NCBI RefSeq assembly: GCF_025561445.1
Contig: NZ_CP095096.1
Coordinates: 1 to 64,000, forward strand
Origin: Staphylococcus sp. IVB6181
GTDB lineage: Bacteria; Bacillota; Bacilli; Staphylococcales; Staphylococcaceae
DNA length: 64,000 nt
Reading direction: 5' to 3'
This document shows positions 32,835 to 41,181 of the stretch, in pieces; the first letter of the stretch is position 1; each line of letters begins with the position of its first letter. The notes under the pieces were generated by a model, which ran no database searches, was not told the DNA's origin, and saw only the letters and a list, made by a program, of their open reading frames with translations. The position numbers and the translations under genes were made by a program.

Positions 32835-35189
32835 ATGAGCATAAAAAACATTGAAATTAATAATAACTACTTACCTTACGACCAAATAAATTTAAACTTT
32901 GAAAAAGGAAATGGTGATATAATTAGGGATTTTCTTGTATTTGGAAGGAATGGTAGCGGAAAGTCCACTATAGCAAAAGCTTTAAGTGAATACAAAAATA
33001 ACCAAGATGGAGAGTTATTTAATGAATCATTACAAATAAAAGTTGATTATTTTGAAAATGAAAACCCAGAACCAAGATTTTTTATATATGATAACGAATT
33101 TATAGAAAATAAAATTAAATTCAGTGAAAATGAAAACTTAGAAGCCATTGTGATGTTTGGTGATCAAGAAGACTTAACAAATTTACTAACGAACAACGAA
33201 CAAACCCTTGAAAGAGTTGCAAGGTTAAAAAATAAATATCAAAATTTTGTTAATGAATTCGATAGAAAAAGAGAGATGAATAAAGTGTTAAAGATATTGA
33301 GAGGAGAGGACAGTTGGTCTGAGAGAGCAAATAGAATAGAAGCTAAATATAAACAAAATAAACGGGTAAGTGAAGATATCTTACGAAAAATTTTACAATA
33401 CGAAAATGATAATAGTATAGAAATATTATTTAATAAACTTAATGAATATCAACAGATAATAGACTCTTTTGCAGATGTAGATAGAATTAATGAAGTAGAA
33501 AGATATAATAATTTTGAATCAGTCTTAAGAGACGAAATTAATGAGGTACTATCAGATAAATCATCAATCAGTTTTTCAAAAAACTTAGATGAAAATATGG
33601 AAGAAATATTTGAAAAATTCGGGAATAAATACCTAGAAGAATTAGATGACTATTTACAAGAAAATCCCAAAATATGCAAAACATGTTTTAGACCGTTAGA
33701 TGAAGATTATGTGCTGGTTTTAAGAGAAAAGATAAAGCAAGTTTTTGAAGATGATATTATTGAGCAGAAAATCCAAAATATTAATACCGTGATGGAAAAA
33801 CTCCCGAGAAAGTTTCAAAGATTTGAAATACCCAATATAGAAACTAGTAAAATTAATAATTTATTAGATAAGCTTGAAAAAGAAATTTGTAATATTGAAT
33901 CTATTTTAAACTTAAAAATAAATAACCTTACTAACGAATACTCTTTCGATGACAGTAAATATAATGAAATTATTGAAGAGATAAATGTGGAAATTGAAGT
34001 TGTCAATAATGAAATAAGAAACTTTAATAAGCAAATAGATGAGTTAAGCGATCATAAAACAAATTATAATAAAACTAACAATATGATAGCTTATTTAGAA
34101 GTGAAAGATGAATATAGAGAATATCTAGAAAAAGTTTCTAGAAATGAATTTAATGAATATATGTTAAATAAAACCGAAAAAATTTATGAAAGAAGGGAAG
34201 AGCAAAAGAATATTATTGAGACAAAGTTAAATAAAACAGAAATAGCTTTGAACAATATTAATAATGAATTGGCCCTTATATTTTTCGATAAACAGCGTTT
34301 AGTTCTTGAACCAAGAACAGGATATTACACTCTTTTAGTGAGAGGGAAAAATGTCCCATTATCTAAGCTTTCTACTGGTGAAAAAAATGTATTATCATTG
34401 GTTTACTTTTTTTCAATAATAAATAAAGATAAACGAGTTAGCGAGTTCTTTAAAGAACATATTTTTTTAGTGTTAGATGATCCAATTTCAAGTTTTGACT
34501 TTGAAAATAAAATTGGTATATATAATTATATTAGAAGGCAATTCAACAAAATTTATGAAGGTAATATAAAATCTCAAATTTTAATTACTACACATGATAT
34601 GGAAGTCTATTTCAACTTAGAAAAAGTTTTCTCAGATATAGTATTAAGAAACGGGGAAAAGTTAGCTTCTAAAGTTAATAAGTATGTATTATCAGAAAAA
34701 GGTTTGGATTCAGATAAAAACAATAAACTGAGTAATATGTATAAAAATCAACTAAATTTAATTTACGATTTTGCTAATGGGAATGCAAATGAAGCAGAAA
34801 CTAATATTGGTAACTCAATGAGAAGGGTTTGCGAAGCATTTAGTACGTTTAAATATCGCTGTGGAATTGATGAGTTGAGGACAGAAAGAATCATAATAGA
34901 AAGTATAAAGCCAGAAAAACTAAGCTTATTTTTTGAAAATTACCTTTTCAGACTAATACTTAACAATGAAAGTCATGAAAGCGATAATATTAAAGGTATA
35001 ACTGATAGAAACATATTTGATTATTTGAACTTAAATGAAAAAGTAAAGACAGCAAAGTTAATCATTTTATTTTTATATAAACTTGATGAAGTTCATGTAT
35101 TAAGACAATTATCAATTAAAAGCGAAAAACATGCAGAAATTAAGGAAAAAATGAATGAATGGGACAATGAACTTTTAGAATTATTGTAA
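32835..35189 (+). CDS. RloC-like anticodon nuclease (ABC-ATPase, zinc hook, PrrC-type active site)
   Basis: A 784-residue AAA_13-type ATPase. Walker A GRNGSGKST is at 37-45. A long coiled-coil region (about 90-480) is interrupted by C281-K-T-C284, as in the zinc hook of RloC. The ABC signature LSTGEKNVLSL is near 510 and Walker B LVLDDPISSFD has L547-D549. The C-terminal part has R663-x3-E667 (RRVCEAF) and H714 (NNESHES), resembling the Arg-Glu-His triad of PrrC/RloC tRNA anticodon nucleases. Such enzymes cut tRNA when phages disable restriction or damage DNA. GAAGAGGGG precedes the ATG. The gene is intact among broken neighbours. An OLD-like or other AAA_13 protein is the alternative. Confidence 0.68.
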   Translation: MSIKNIEINNNYLPYDQINLNFEKGNGDIIRDFLVFGRNGSGKSTIAKALSEYKNNQDGELFNESLQIKVDYFENENPEPRFFIYDNEFIENKIKFSENENLEAIVMFGDQEDLTNLLTNNEQTLERVARLKNKYQNFVNEFDRKREMNKVLKILRGEDSWSERANRIEAKYKQNKRVSEDILRKILQYENDNSIEILFNKLNEYQQIIDSFADVDRINEVERYNNFESVLRDEINEVLSDKSSISFSKNLDENMEEIFEKFGNKYLEELDDYLQENPKICKTCFRPLDEDYVLVLREKIKQVFEDDIIEQKIQNINTVMEKLPRKFQRFEIPNIETSKINNLLDKLEKEICNIESILNLKINNLTNEYSFDDSKYNEIIEEINVEIEVVNNEIRNFNKQIDELSDHKTNYNKTNNMIAYLEVKDEYREYLEKVSRNEFNEYMLNKTEKIYERREEQKNIIETKLNKTEIALNNINNELALIFFDKQRLVLEPRTGYYTLLVRGKNVPLSKLSTGEKNVLSLVYFFSIINKDKRVSEFFKEHIFLVLDDPISSFDFENKIGIYNYIRRQFNKIYEGNIKSQILITTHDMEVYFNLEKVFSDIVLRNGEKLASKVNKYVLSEKGLDSDKNNKLSNMYKNQLNLIYDFANGNANEAETNIGNSMRRVCEAFSTFKYRCGIDELRTERIIIESIKPEKLSLFFENYLFRLILNNESHESDNIKGITDRNIFDYLNLNEKVKTAKLIILFLYKLDEVHVLRQLSIKSEKHAEIKEKMNEWDNELLELL

Positions 35190-35254
35190 AATCATAACTA
35201 ATAAATATCTAGTGGTTATGAACTTTTAATAAAGGTTTATAAATTTAACTAGAG

Positions 35255-35440
35255 ATGGTTATAATACTCACACTTAATTCAAAAAACAATCAGAAGTTTG
35301 TCAGTCATCTTGTTTTTGAAGGCATGACGCTTACTAAAGAATAACAGCAATTACTCATGGATGCTTTCAACAATAAAAAAGAAATCATTAATGAGTTAAT
35401 TAGGAAAGTAGCATATTATGAAGAAGCGGATCATATTTGA
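35255..35440 (+). pseudogene. Short ORF with an in-frame stop, unknown
   Basis: ATG 35255 reads 29 codons (ending FEGMTLTKE) to TAA 35342. The same frame continues as QQLLMDAFNNKKEIINELI and on to TGA 35440. A Glu codon in place of the TAA would restore a normal-looking helical protein of about 61 residues. No family is recognised and no good ribosome site is visible. Confidence 0.35.
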
Positions 35441-35568
35441 TTTTTGGTTTTAATATGTTCTTTAAGCTATGATCAACATAGGTTGTTTGTAGCTTTTTTG
35501 GTGCGCTCGGCATGATTAGCAACTTGATGGTGAAAGTCCATTACAGGCTTGGCAGTAGGAACTGTTAA

Positions 35569-36234
35569 CGAAAGACAGGCGCCCCTCAAGGTGGGGTTAT
35601 ATCTCCCTTGTTGTGTAATATCTATTTGCATGAACTGGATAAAGAATTAGAGAAGCGCGGACATCGTTTTGTGAGATACGCAGATGACTTCGTCATCTTT
35701 GTTAAATCAAAACGTGCCGGACAACGTGTCATGGAGAGTATCACAAACTTTATCGAAAAGGACCTGAAATTAACAGTGAATAAGGATAAAAGTAAGGTAG
35801 GTTCTCCCACACGTTTAAAGTTCTTGAGTTGTCTGATAACGAAAATAAATGGCACTTGTCGTTTCAGACCCACTATGGAAGCAAAAAGAAATTTAAAAGC
35901 CAAATTAAAGTGGGTCACAAGAAGAAATAGACATGGCACATTTACTGAGATTATAACAGAAATCAACGCGATTACTAGAGGTTGGATAAACTATTTTGGC
36001 AGAGGTTTTGTTAAAAAATTTATCCGCGAAATGCAAGAGTGGTTAAACCATCGAATCAGACAATTTATTCTAAAGCGATGGAAGAAGGTCAAAACAAAAT
36101 ACAAGATGCTTCGAAAATACGGATTAGACCATAATGGTGCTATGCGCATTGCGAATTCAAGAAAGAAGTATTGGAGACTTTCAAACTCGCATGAGGTTCA
36201 TCATGCGCTTACAAAAAATAGACTCTACAAGTAG
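35569..36234 (+). pseudogene. ltrA: Group II intron reverse transcriptase/maturase, N-terminally truncated
   Basis: The frame is open from 35569 and starts inside the RT domain at KTGAPQGGVISPLL. It continues through the catalytic RYADDF (YADD box), then DKSKVGSPTRLKFLS, and the group II maturase domain GWINYFGRG...WLNHRIRQFILKRWK, ending ALTKNRLYK. About the first 200 residues (RT motifs 0-3) are missing, and no endonuclease domain follows. The normal start is gone, so it is a remnant. Confidence 0.88.
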
Positions 36235-36283
36235 GGACTAGTACCACTAGCCCGACTCGCAGAGTCTGCTTTCGCAAGATATT

Positions 36284-36322
36284 GAACCGCCGTGTACGGA
36301 ACCGTACGCACGGTGGTGAGAG
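36284..36322 (+). ncRNA. Group II intron domain V hairpin
   Basis: GAACCGCCGTGTACGG pairs with CCGTACGCACGGTGGT, giving the short bulged hairpin expected of domain V. It is followed by a domain VI-like stem and CTACTCG near the 3' splice end. Confidence 0.75.
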
Positions 36323-36364
36323 GACGAGTATTCAATTAATGATTACTCTCCTACTCGCTTCTAC

Positions 36365-37603
36365 TTAAGATTCGTGGTTGATATTGTATTTTCGTTTAGA
36401 GTCATCTTTGAAAATTGTTTGAAGTATGTTGAATGAAGTGTTCCAATCGTCTTCATTCATTAAACGATTGATTAAATTTGAATAGTCTATTCGACTGATA
36501 TGTGTGATTTGTTTAGCAAGTAATGCTTCGTTTTGAGAGGCAGTTAAGAAATCACCAACTTCATGGATATCAAAGTAAAAGCCGATTTCATCTTGATATT
36601 TTTGACTATCTTCTTGTAATAGTAAAATAGGCAAGTTTAAATGTGCATAATCAAAGATAGTTGATGAGTAATCAGTTATCATGACATCGCTGATTAAATA
36701 CAGTTCTTGAATATCTACGAACTCATTGAAAAAGCAATGAATACGAGGATCTAGCTGATTGTATTTAGTACGCAAGTTAGAATCATTAGGATGGAGTTTA
36801 ACGATGATTTCATAATCACTAGGCAAATGATCTAATAAAGCTTTCAAGTCTACACCTGTTATACTGCTGCGCTTATCTTTTCTCCAAGTTGGACAATAAA
36901 GTACGAATTTCTTATCCTTCGCATCGACTTGCAGGTATTTCTTTCTGATTCTTGTACGTTCCGCTTCATTATTATTTTTTATTAAATATTCATTCCGCGG
37001 TGCCCCTAACTGAAGGACTTTTAACTTTTTATTCTTCTCCAAATCAAACGCCGACTCCAGCAGCATCTTATTCGTCTTAGAAGAAGTTAATAAATAATCC
37101 CATTTCTTCATTCTTGGTTTGAAAGCACGAAACTGCGCTTTTCTTTCTTGTTCATCATTGAGGTTATTCACCATTTTCTTCAATGGGAAGCCGTGCCATG
37201 TTTGAACAAAGACCTGTCTTTTATCCTTGTCGACTCTATCCCAAGAATTGCCGTTCATAAAGACATATTTGCAGGATCTGAATGTTTTCATGTAGTTCAA
37301 CGAACCGAAACGCACAGGTATAAAGCCGTGATTTCTGATTTCAATATCTACTAAGGCATTTCTAGAGCTGACAAATATCTTCTTATTATTAAATTGATTT
37401 TGAATTGCAAGAGCAATGTATTTTGGATCACCGCTAAAATTACTGCCGTGGAATGACTCAATGAAAACTCTGTCTGACTTAGGTTTGATTTTATCTAAGT
37501 TGCGCTCTATCATACCGTTCTTTTGAACGTTGTAGATTTTCTTCATTCCTTTTCTGACAATGGATTTTGAAGATACTTTTCTGACACCTGGAAGGTTCAT
37601 CAT
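36365..37603 (-). CDS. CDP-glycerol glycerophosphotransferase family protein (TagB/TagF-like)
   Basis: A 412-residue enzyme of the Glyphos_transf family that transfers glycerol-phosphate from CDP-glycerol, usually to teichoic acid or a related wall polymer. Motifs include QTWHGFPLKKM, YCPTWR, VKLHPNDSN and DVMITDYSSTIFDY. The basic N terminus suggests peripheral membrane binding. The stop falls just past the intron remnant. It lies 6 bases downstream of a glycosyltransferase gene and is probably co-transcribed. The length is nearer TagB than the longer polymerases. The exact acceptor is unknown. Confidence 0.82.
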   Translation of the reverse strand: MMNLPGVRKVSSKSIVRKGMKKIYNVQKNGMIERNLDKIKPKSDRVFIESFHGSNFSGDPKYIALAIQNQFNNKKIFVSSRNALVDIEIRNHGFIPVRFGSLNYMKTFRSCKYVFMNGNSWDRVDKDKRQVFVQTWHGFPLKKMVNNLNDEQERKAQFRAFKPRMKKWDYLLTSSKTNKMLLESAFDLEKNKKLKVLQLGAPRNEYLIKNNNEAERTRIRKKYLQVDAKDKKFVLYCPTWRKDKRSSITGVDLKALLDHLPSDYEIIVKLHPNDSNLRTKYNQLDPRIHCFFNEFVDIQELYLISDVMITDYSSTIFDYAHLNLPILLLQEDSQKYQDEIGFYFDIHEVGDFLTASQNEALLAKQITHISRIDYSNLINRLMNEDDWNTSFNILQTIFKDDSKRKYNINHES

Positions 37604-37609
37604 TTTCTT

Positions 37610-38719
37610 TTATACATTTTTCCGCTTGTTTAAAAATTTAAGACCGTTCGTATTAAACCCTTTGATTTTGCGTTCTAATTTAATCGGTAAAAGCGAGCGG
37701 TTCGACATAGCCTTATTAAATAAGGTTAGATAATCTTCTGCGTATGTTTCTGGTTGGAAATCTGCTTTCATTGCGTTAACATCTTCTAGACGTTCAGCAT
37801 TCGTATATTTATGTTCTAACATGCTTTTTAATATTGAATAGTCATGTTCAACTTCTTTTTTCATAAAGTGAACGTTATGGTATTTCTCATATATCGCTTG
37901 TAACACATTGTCATCACCTGGATAAATAAGTGCTTGATTACCCGTTGCCATAGCTTCTAATATGGAGTAGCCCAAAGTTTCATAAGGCGATGAGGAAACA
38001 TAGATATAGGTTTGAGGTACCTTTTGATTTAAATGCACATTATCTTCTAAGTTATAGTAGTGAATTAAGTTTTGATATAAAACTTCAGAAGGACCATAAC
38101 CTTGAATATAAAGTTGAATAGCCTTATCTTGTTTTATGTTAACGATGTAGTCCATCAGTTTAATGACATAAGAAATGTCTTTGATGCCGTCTTCAAAGCG
38201 GGATTTGATGAACAAGTTGCGTTTAGTATTGATAGGGTGTTCATTGATTTGAATATGCGCAGCATTGACATAGTAATGGAAAACCGATGAATAATGGAAT
38301 CTATTGCTAAATGCTTCTTGTATTTCTTTAGTGCTTACACGTACCGCATCGATCGCATCTAAAGCTAAGTCTGCATCGTCCTCAAGATACCATAATGGTC
38401 CATGAACCTCTCCGATAATTTTTATGTTTTTATTGTGTTTCTTAACATCTCTTGCAATTTTGAATAACGACTCTCTTGTCAGAATTAAAATATCCGCATC
38501 TGATAAGGCTTTCGTTTCTTTATGTGATTTGATTTCAAGACGCTTAGGGTTAATATTTTCATGGATTACTAATTTCATAATCGCCTCATCTTCATAATGT
38601 AAGTAATTAAAATATGTAACATCGTGCCCTGCTTGTTGGAACGCTTTAATGAGATTGATATTGCTTCTGGTTGTACCGCCTTTAGCGAACAAATTAAAAC
38701 CTAATATATTAACTTTCAT
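37610..38719 (-). CDS. GT4-type glycosyltransferase
   Basis: A 369-residue GT-B fold enzyme. The N-terminal glycine-rich loop FNLFAKGGTTRSNINLI and the C-terminal donor-site stretch SSSPYETLGYSILEAMATG are typical of family 4. Paired with the CDP-glycerol transferase, it probably modifies or initiates a wall glycopolymer. Sugar and acceptor cannot be read from sequence. AAAGGAG precedes the ATG. It is the first gene of the two-gene minus-strand unit, with its promoter in the long spacer upstream. Confidence 0.78.
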   Translation of the reverse strand: MKVNILGFNLFAKGGTTRSNINLIKAFQQAGHDVTYFNYLHYEDEAIMKLVIHENINPKRLEIKSHKETKALSDADILILTRESLFKIARDVKKHNKNIKIIGEVHGPLWYLEDDADLALDAIDAVRVSTKEIQEAFSNRFHYSSVFHYYVNAAHIQINEHPINTKRNLFIKSRFEDGIKDISYVIKLMDYIVNIKQDKAIQLYIQGYGPSEVLYQNLIHYYNLEDNVHLNQKVPQTYIYVSSSPYETLGYSILEAMATGNQALIYPGDDNVLQAIYEKYHNVHFMKKEVEHDYSILKSMLEHKYTNAERLEDVNAMKADFQPETYAEDYLTLFNKAMSNRSLLPIKLERKIKGFNTNGLKFLNKRKNV

Positions 38720-39539
38720 ACTGTACTCCTTTCTAAATGATCACCTAAAACTTATATCTTAACGAAACACAAATAACGATAGACAGCCTTTTGAGGTATA
38801 TCTATCACCACTTTTTTGAACTTGAACCACGTTGAGTGGTGTATTTTATATTGTTGTTTTCGACACGTTTTAAAGTTTCTATGAAATAAACTTAAATCTG
38901 ATGTGACTACTCAATGTAAGTTTTTGTTTCAAATGAAGTGAGAACAAAAACGAAGAATTTATCAATTACGGTTGTAAATGATAGCAGAAAAAGTAGTAAG
39001 GCTAGGGAAAACCAAAGTATATATTTCCCTCAATTATATGCCTTTTTCTCTTAATACTAGCACACAGTTAAAACAATATATAGGTTTGATTAAGATAATT
39101 TTAATTATTGTAAAGAAATAATTGAGGAATTTTAGTAAATGGTCAAATAATGACTAGCATTGAAAGTTTAGACATATTTTGTCTGTTTCATTTGTTTTAA
39201 CTCATAAGCTTAACTTTTGAATAAACAAATATGGACATATCATTTCATTGTATGACAGAAGGACTAAAATATACGAGCAACAAAAAGATAGAACAAGTAA
39301 ATAAATTGCTAACTAGAAGAAGCTAATAACGCATAATACAAGATCCATGGAACTCCCCCTTAAATTATCAATGAATTTAACGATACATACTTAGGTGTTT
39401 TAATCGAAAATAACTTTCTCACATTATCAGATTTTGTAAACCACAGTATGTTGAATTATTTTGCTGACTTCTAGTATTAGCCAACTTGCACAGTGAAATA
39501 CTAAATTAAATAAAACCATTGTTAAGTGATGGTAAAAGA

Positions 39540-39554
39540 CGTATCATAAGTGAT
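39540..39554 (+). repeat. Second copy of the SCC core (attR-like)
   Basis: CGTATCATAAGTGAT is identical to 31350-31364. The preceding bases AAAGA differ from GCGAA, so the left edge of the core is degenerate. Confidence 0.65.
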
Positions 39555-39627
39555 GAATGATTCGAAAACCTTGGTAAAGGTGTGTATCTTGTTGCTGTTA
39601 AAAGGGGATTTACTCAAGTCAAACTCT

Positions 39628-39651
39628 TGTATATATAGGTGGATTATGAAA
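39628..39651 (+). repeat. 24-bp repeat, copy 1
   Basis: TGTATATATAGGTGGATTAT and the next four bases match 58282-58305 at 23 of 24 positions. Copy 1 lies 57 bases before the arsR-type gene. It contains a -10-like TATA. Confidence 0.7.
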
Positions 39652-39708
39652 CGATGAAATAGTACTCAGAAGAGGGAAATTCAAAATAAATATAATGGAG
39701 ATTATAAA

Positions 39709-40026
39709 ATGCCAGAACAATCAGCTGAAAAAACTTTAGAGGTGTTTCGACAAGGCTCAAAATTTTTAAATACACTTCAAGATGAAAAGCGTCAACAAAT
39801 ACTCATTTTATTATGTAAAGAGAAGGAGTTAACAGTTAAAGAAATCACAGATTCTTTACCTATTTCTCGTCCCGCAGTGTCACATCATTTAAAAGTAATG
39901 TTAGATGCTGGACTGTTATCGGTAAGACAAGCAGGTCTTGAAAGATATTATAGTTCAGATTTAACAGATGCTTTAGATTGGTTAAAGACATTAACACATG
40001 AACTTGAGATGAATATCAAAAAATAA
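39709..40026 (+). CDS. ArsR-family transcriptional regulator
   Basis: A 105-residue winged-helix repressor. The recognition region is KEITDSLPISRPAVSHHLKVMLDAGLL and the wing is RQAGLERYYSSD. No metal-binding Cys pair is present, so it probably does not sense metals. Related proteins control small stress or detoxification operons. GGAG precedes the ATG. It is followed by a terminator and then an esterase gene it may regulate. Confidence 0.85.
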   Translation: MPEQSAEKTLEVFRQGSKFLNTLQDEKRQQILILLCKEKELTVKEITDSLPISRPAVSHHLKVMLDAGLLSVRQAGLERYYSSDLTDALDWLKTLTHELEMNIKK

Positions 40027-40053
40027 AGCATAGGCAAAGTGCTTTATTTTTTA
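40024..40053 (+). terminator. Terminator after the ArsR-type gene
   Basis: AAAGCA / TGCTTT short stem followed by ATTTTTT; weak, so some read-through is likely. Confidence 0.5.
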
Positions 40054-40147
40054 CAAACTAGGTTTATAGGTTTAAACTTATGGTTATAAAAATACTAGAT
40101 TTACTAATTTGTTTATATTCAATTTTAAAGTAAGGAGCCGATGGTCT

Positions 40148-41101
40148 ATGAATAAAAAAGTAGTTTTAGAAGCAGCAGCAAAGAATTTCAGTGATGAAAA
40201 CAAACCGCACCCAAGAATCTATGAACTTGATCCTAAAGACGGGCGTGAATTACTTGAAGAAGTACAATCTTCTCCTGTTGATAAATATGACGTAGATATA
40301 AAAGATACTGTTTTTAATACTAAAGAATGGGGAGAAGTACCTGTGCGTTTTATTTCTCCTAAAGGCAACAATAAAAAACTTCCAGTTATATATTACATTC
40401 ATGGTGCTGGCTGGGTCTTTGGCAGTCGACACACACATGATAAATTAGTTAGAGAATTAGCAGTTCGTACCAATTCAGTGGTCGTATTCCCTGAATATAC
40501 ACTTTCGCCAGAAGCTAAATATCCAACTGCGATTGAACAAAATTATGATGTTTTACAACAATTACCAGATGTAGCAGAAGAAGAAAATCTGAATCTTGAT
40601 AAGTTAACTGTAGCGGGTGATTCAGTTGGCGGAAATATGGCAACAGTTATGACAATTATGACTAAGCAACGTAAAGGATTACCTATTCAACAACAACTGC
40701 TCTATTATCCAGTCACAAATGCGGCCTTTGACACTGAATCATATAATGAATTTGAAGAAGGCTATTATTTAACACGAGAAGGTATGGAATGGTTTTGGAA
40801 TCAGTATACAACTGATCCAAATGAAAGAGCAGAAATCACTGCCTCTCCATTACGTGCTTCAGTTGAAGAGTTAGAGGGCTTACCACCCGCTATGATTTTG
40901 AATGCGGAAGCGGATGTATTACGTGATGAAGGCGAAGCATATGCAAACAAATTAAGAGAAGCTGGCGTAGAAGTGACACAAATGCGTTTCCAAGGTATCA
41001 TTCATGATTTCGTAATGGTGAATGTTTTAGACCAAACAAATGCTGCACGAGCAGCTATGGATGTTTCAACGACATGGATTGATAAAAAGAATAATCAATA
41101 A
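40148..41101 (+). CDS. Alpha/beta hydrolase fold-3 esterase (HSL family)
   Basis: A 317-residue carboxylesterase-like enzyme. The oxyanion-hole motif is HGAGW, a variant of HGGGW. The nucleophile elbow is GDSVGGN, with the catalytic Asp in EADVLRDEGEAY and the His in GIIHDFVM. All three catalytic residues are present. AAGGAG lies 9 bases before the ATG; a 13-codon upstream extension lacks a ribosome site. The substrate is unknown. It follows an ArsR-type regulator. Confidence 0.87.
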   Translation: MNKKVVLEAAAKNFSDENKPHPRIYELDPKDGRELLEEVQSSPVDKYDVDIKDTVFNTKEWGEVPVRFISPKGNNKKLPVIYYIHGAGWVFGSRHTHDKLVRELAVRTNSVVVFPEYTLSPEAKYPTAIEQNYDVLQQLPDVAEEENLNLDKLTVAGDSVGGNMATVMTIMTKQRKGLPIQQQLLYYPVTNAAFDTESYNEFEEGYYLTREGMEWFWNQYTTDPNERAEITASPLRASVEELEGLPPAMILNAEADVLRDEGEAYANKLREAGVEVTQMRFQGIIHDFVMVNVLDQTNAARAAMDVSTTWIDKKNNQ

Positions 41102-41117
41102 TATACGAACAAATGAT

Positions 41118-41156
41118 AGAGAGAATCGATTCATTGAGTTGATTCTCTCTTTTTTA
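41118..41156 (+). terminator. Terminator after the esterase
   Basis: AGAGAGAATC / GATTCTCTCT stem with a T-run. Confidence 0.85.
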
Positions 41157-41181
41157 ATTAATAATAAGCGGAGTGGTTAAA

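Larger units (their letters stand above)
35501..36358 (+). mobile_element. Group II intron with an internal deletion
   Basis: The 5' end GTGCGCTCGG and the following GGTGAAAGTCC...GGCTTGGCAGTAGGAACTG match the start of domain I of bacterial group II introns. After 35570 the sequence jumps straight into the middle of the reverse-transcriptase gene. The 3' end retains a domain V hairpin and domain VI. An intact intron would be roughly 1.8-2 kb or more; about half is lost, so it should not splice. Confidence 0.8.
31350..39554. mobile_element. SCC-like island without ccr genes
   Basis: Bounded by direct repeats CGTATCATAAGTGAT, with inverted hexamers TACCAT and ATGGTA exactly 5 bp inside each. 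The contents are typical cargo (nuclease, restriction debris, wall-polymer genes) and are more AT-rich on the left half. No serine recombinase of the Ccr type is encoded, so it could move only with help from another element. Confidence 0.6.
38720..39708. other. Long gene-free spacer at the right end of the SCC-like island
   Basis: Nearly 1 kb of AT-rich DNA with no supported gene. Short frames such as 39252-39326 (24 codons, MTEGLKYTSNKK) look like debris. It contains the right-hand direct repeat at 39540-39554, and a 24-bp repeat (39628-39651) shared with the promoter area of the EVE-HNH gene. Confidence 0.6.

Noticed and set aside
31364-39708. Possible ccrA/ccrB/ccrC or mec genes
   Set aside because: I looked for serine-recombinase and PBP2a-like frames in the island and found none.
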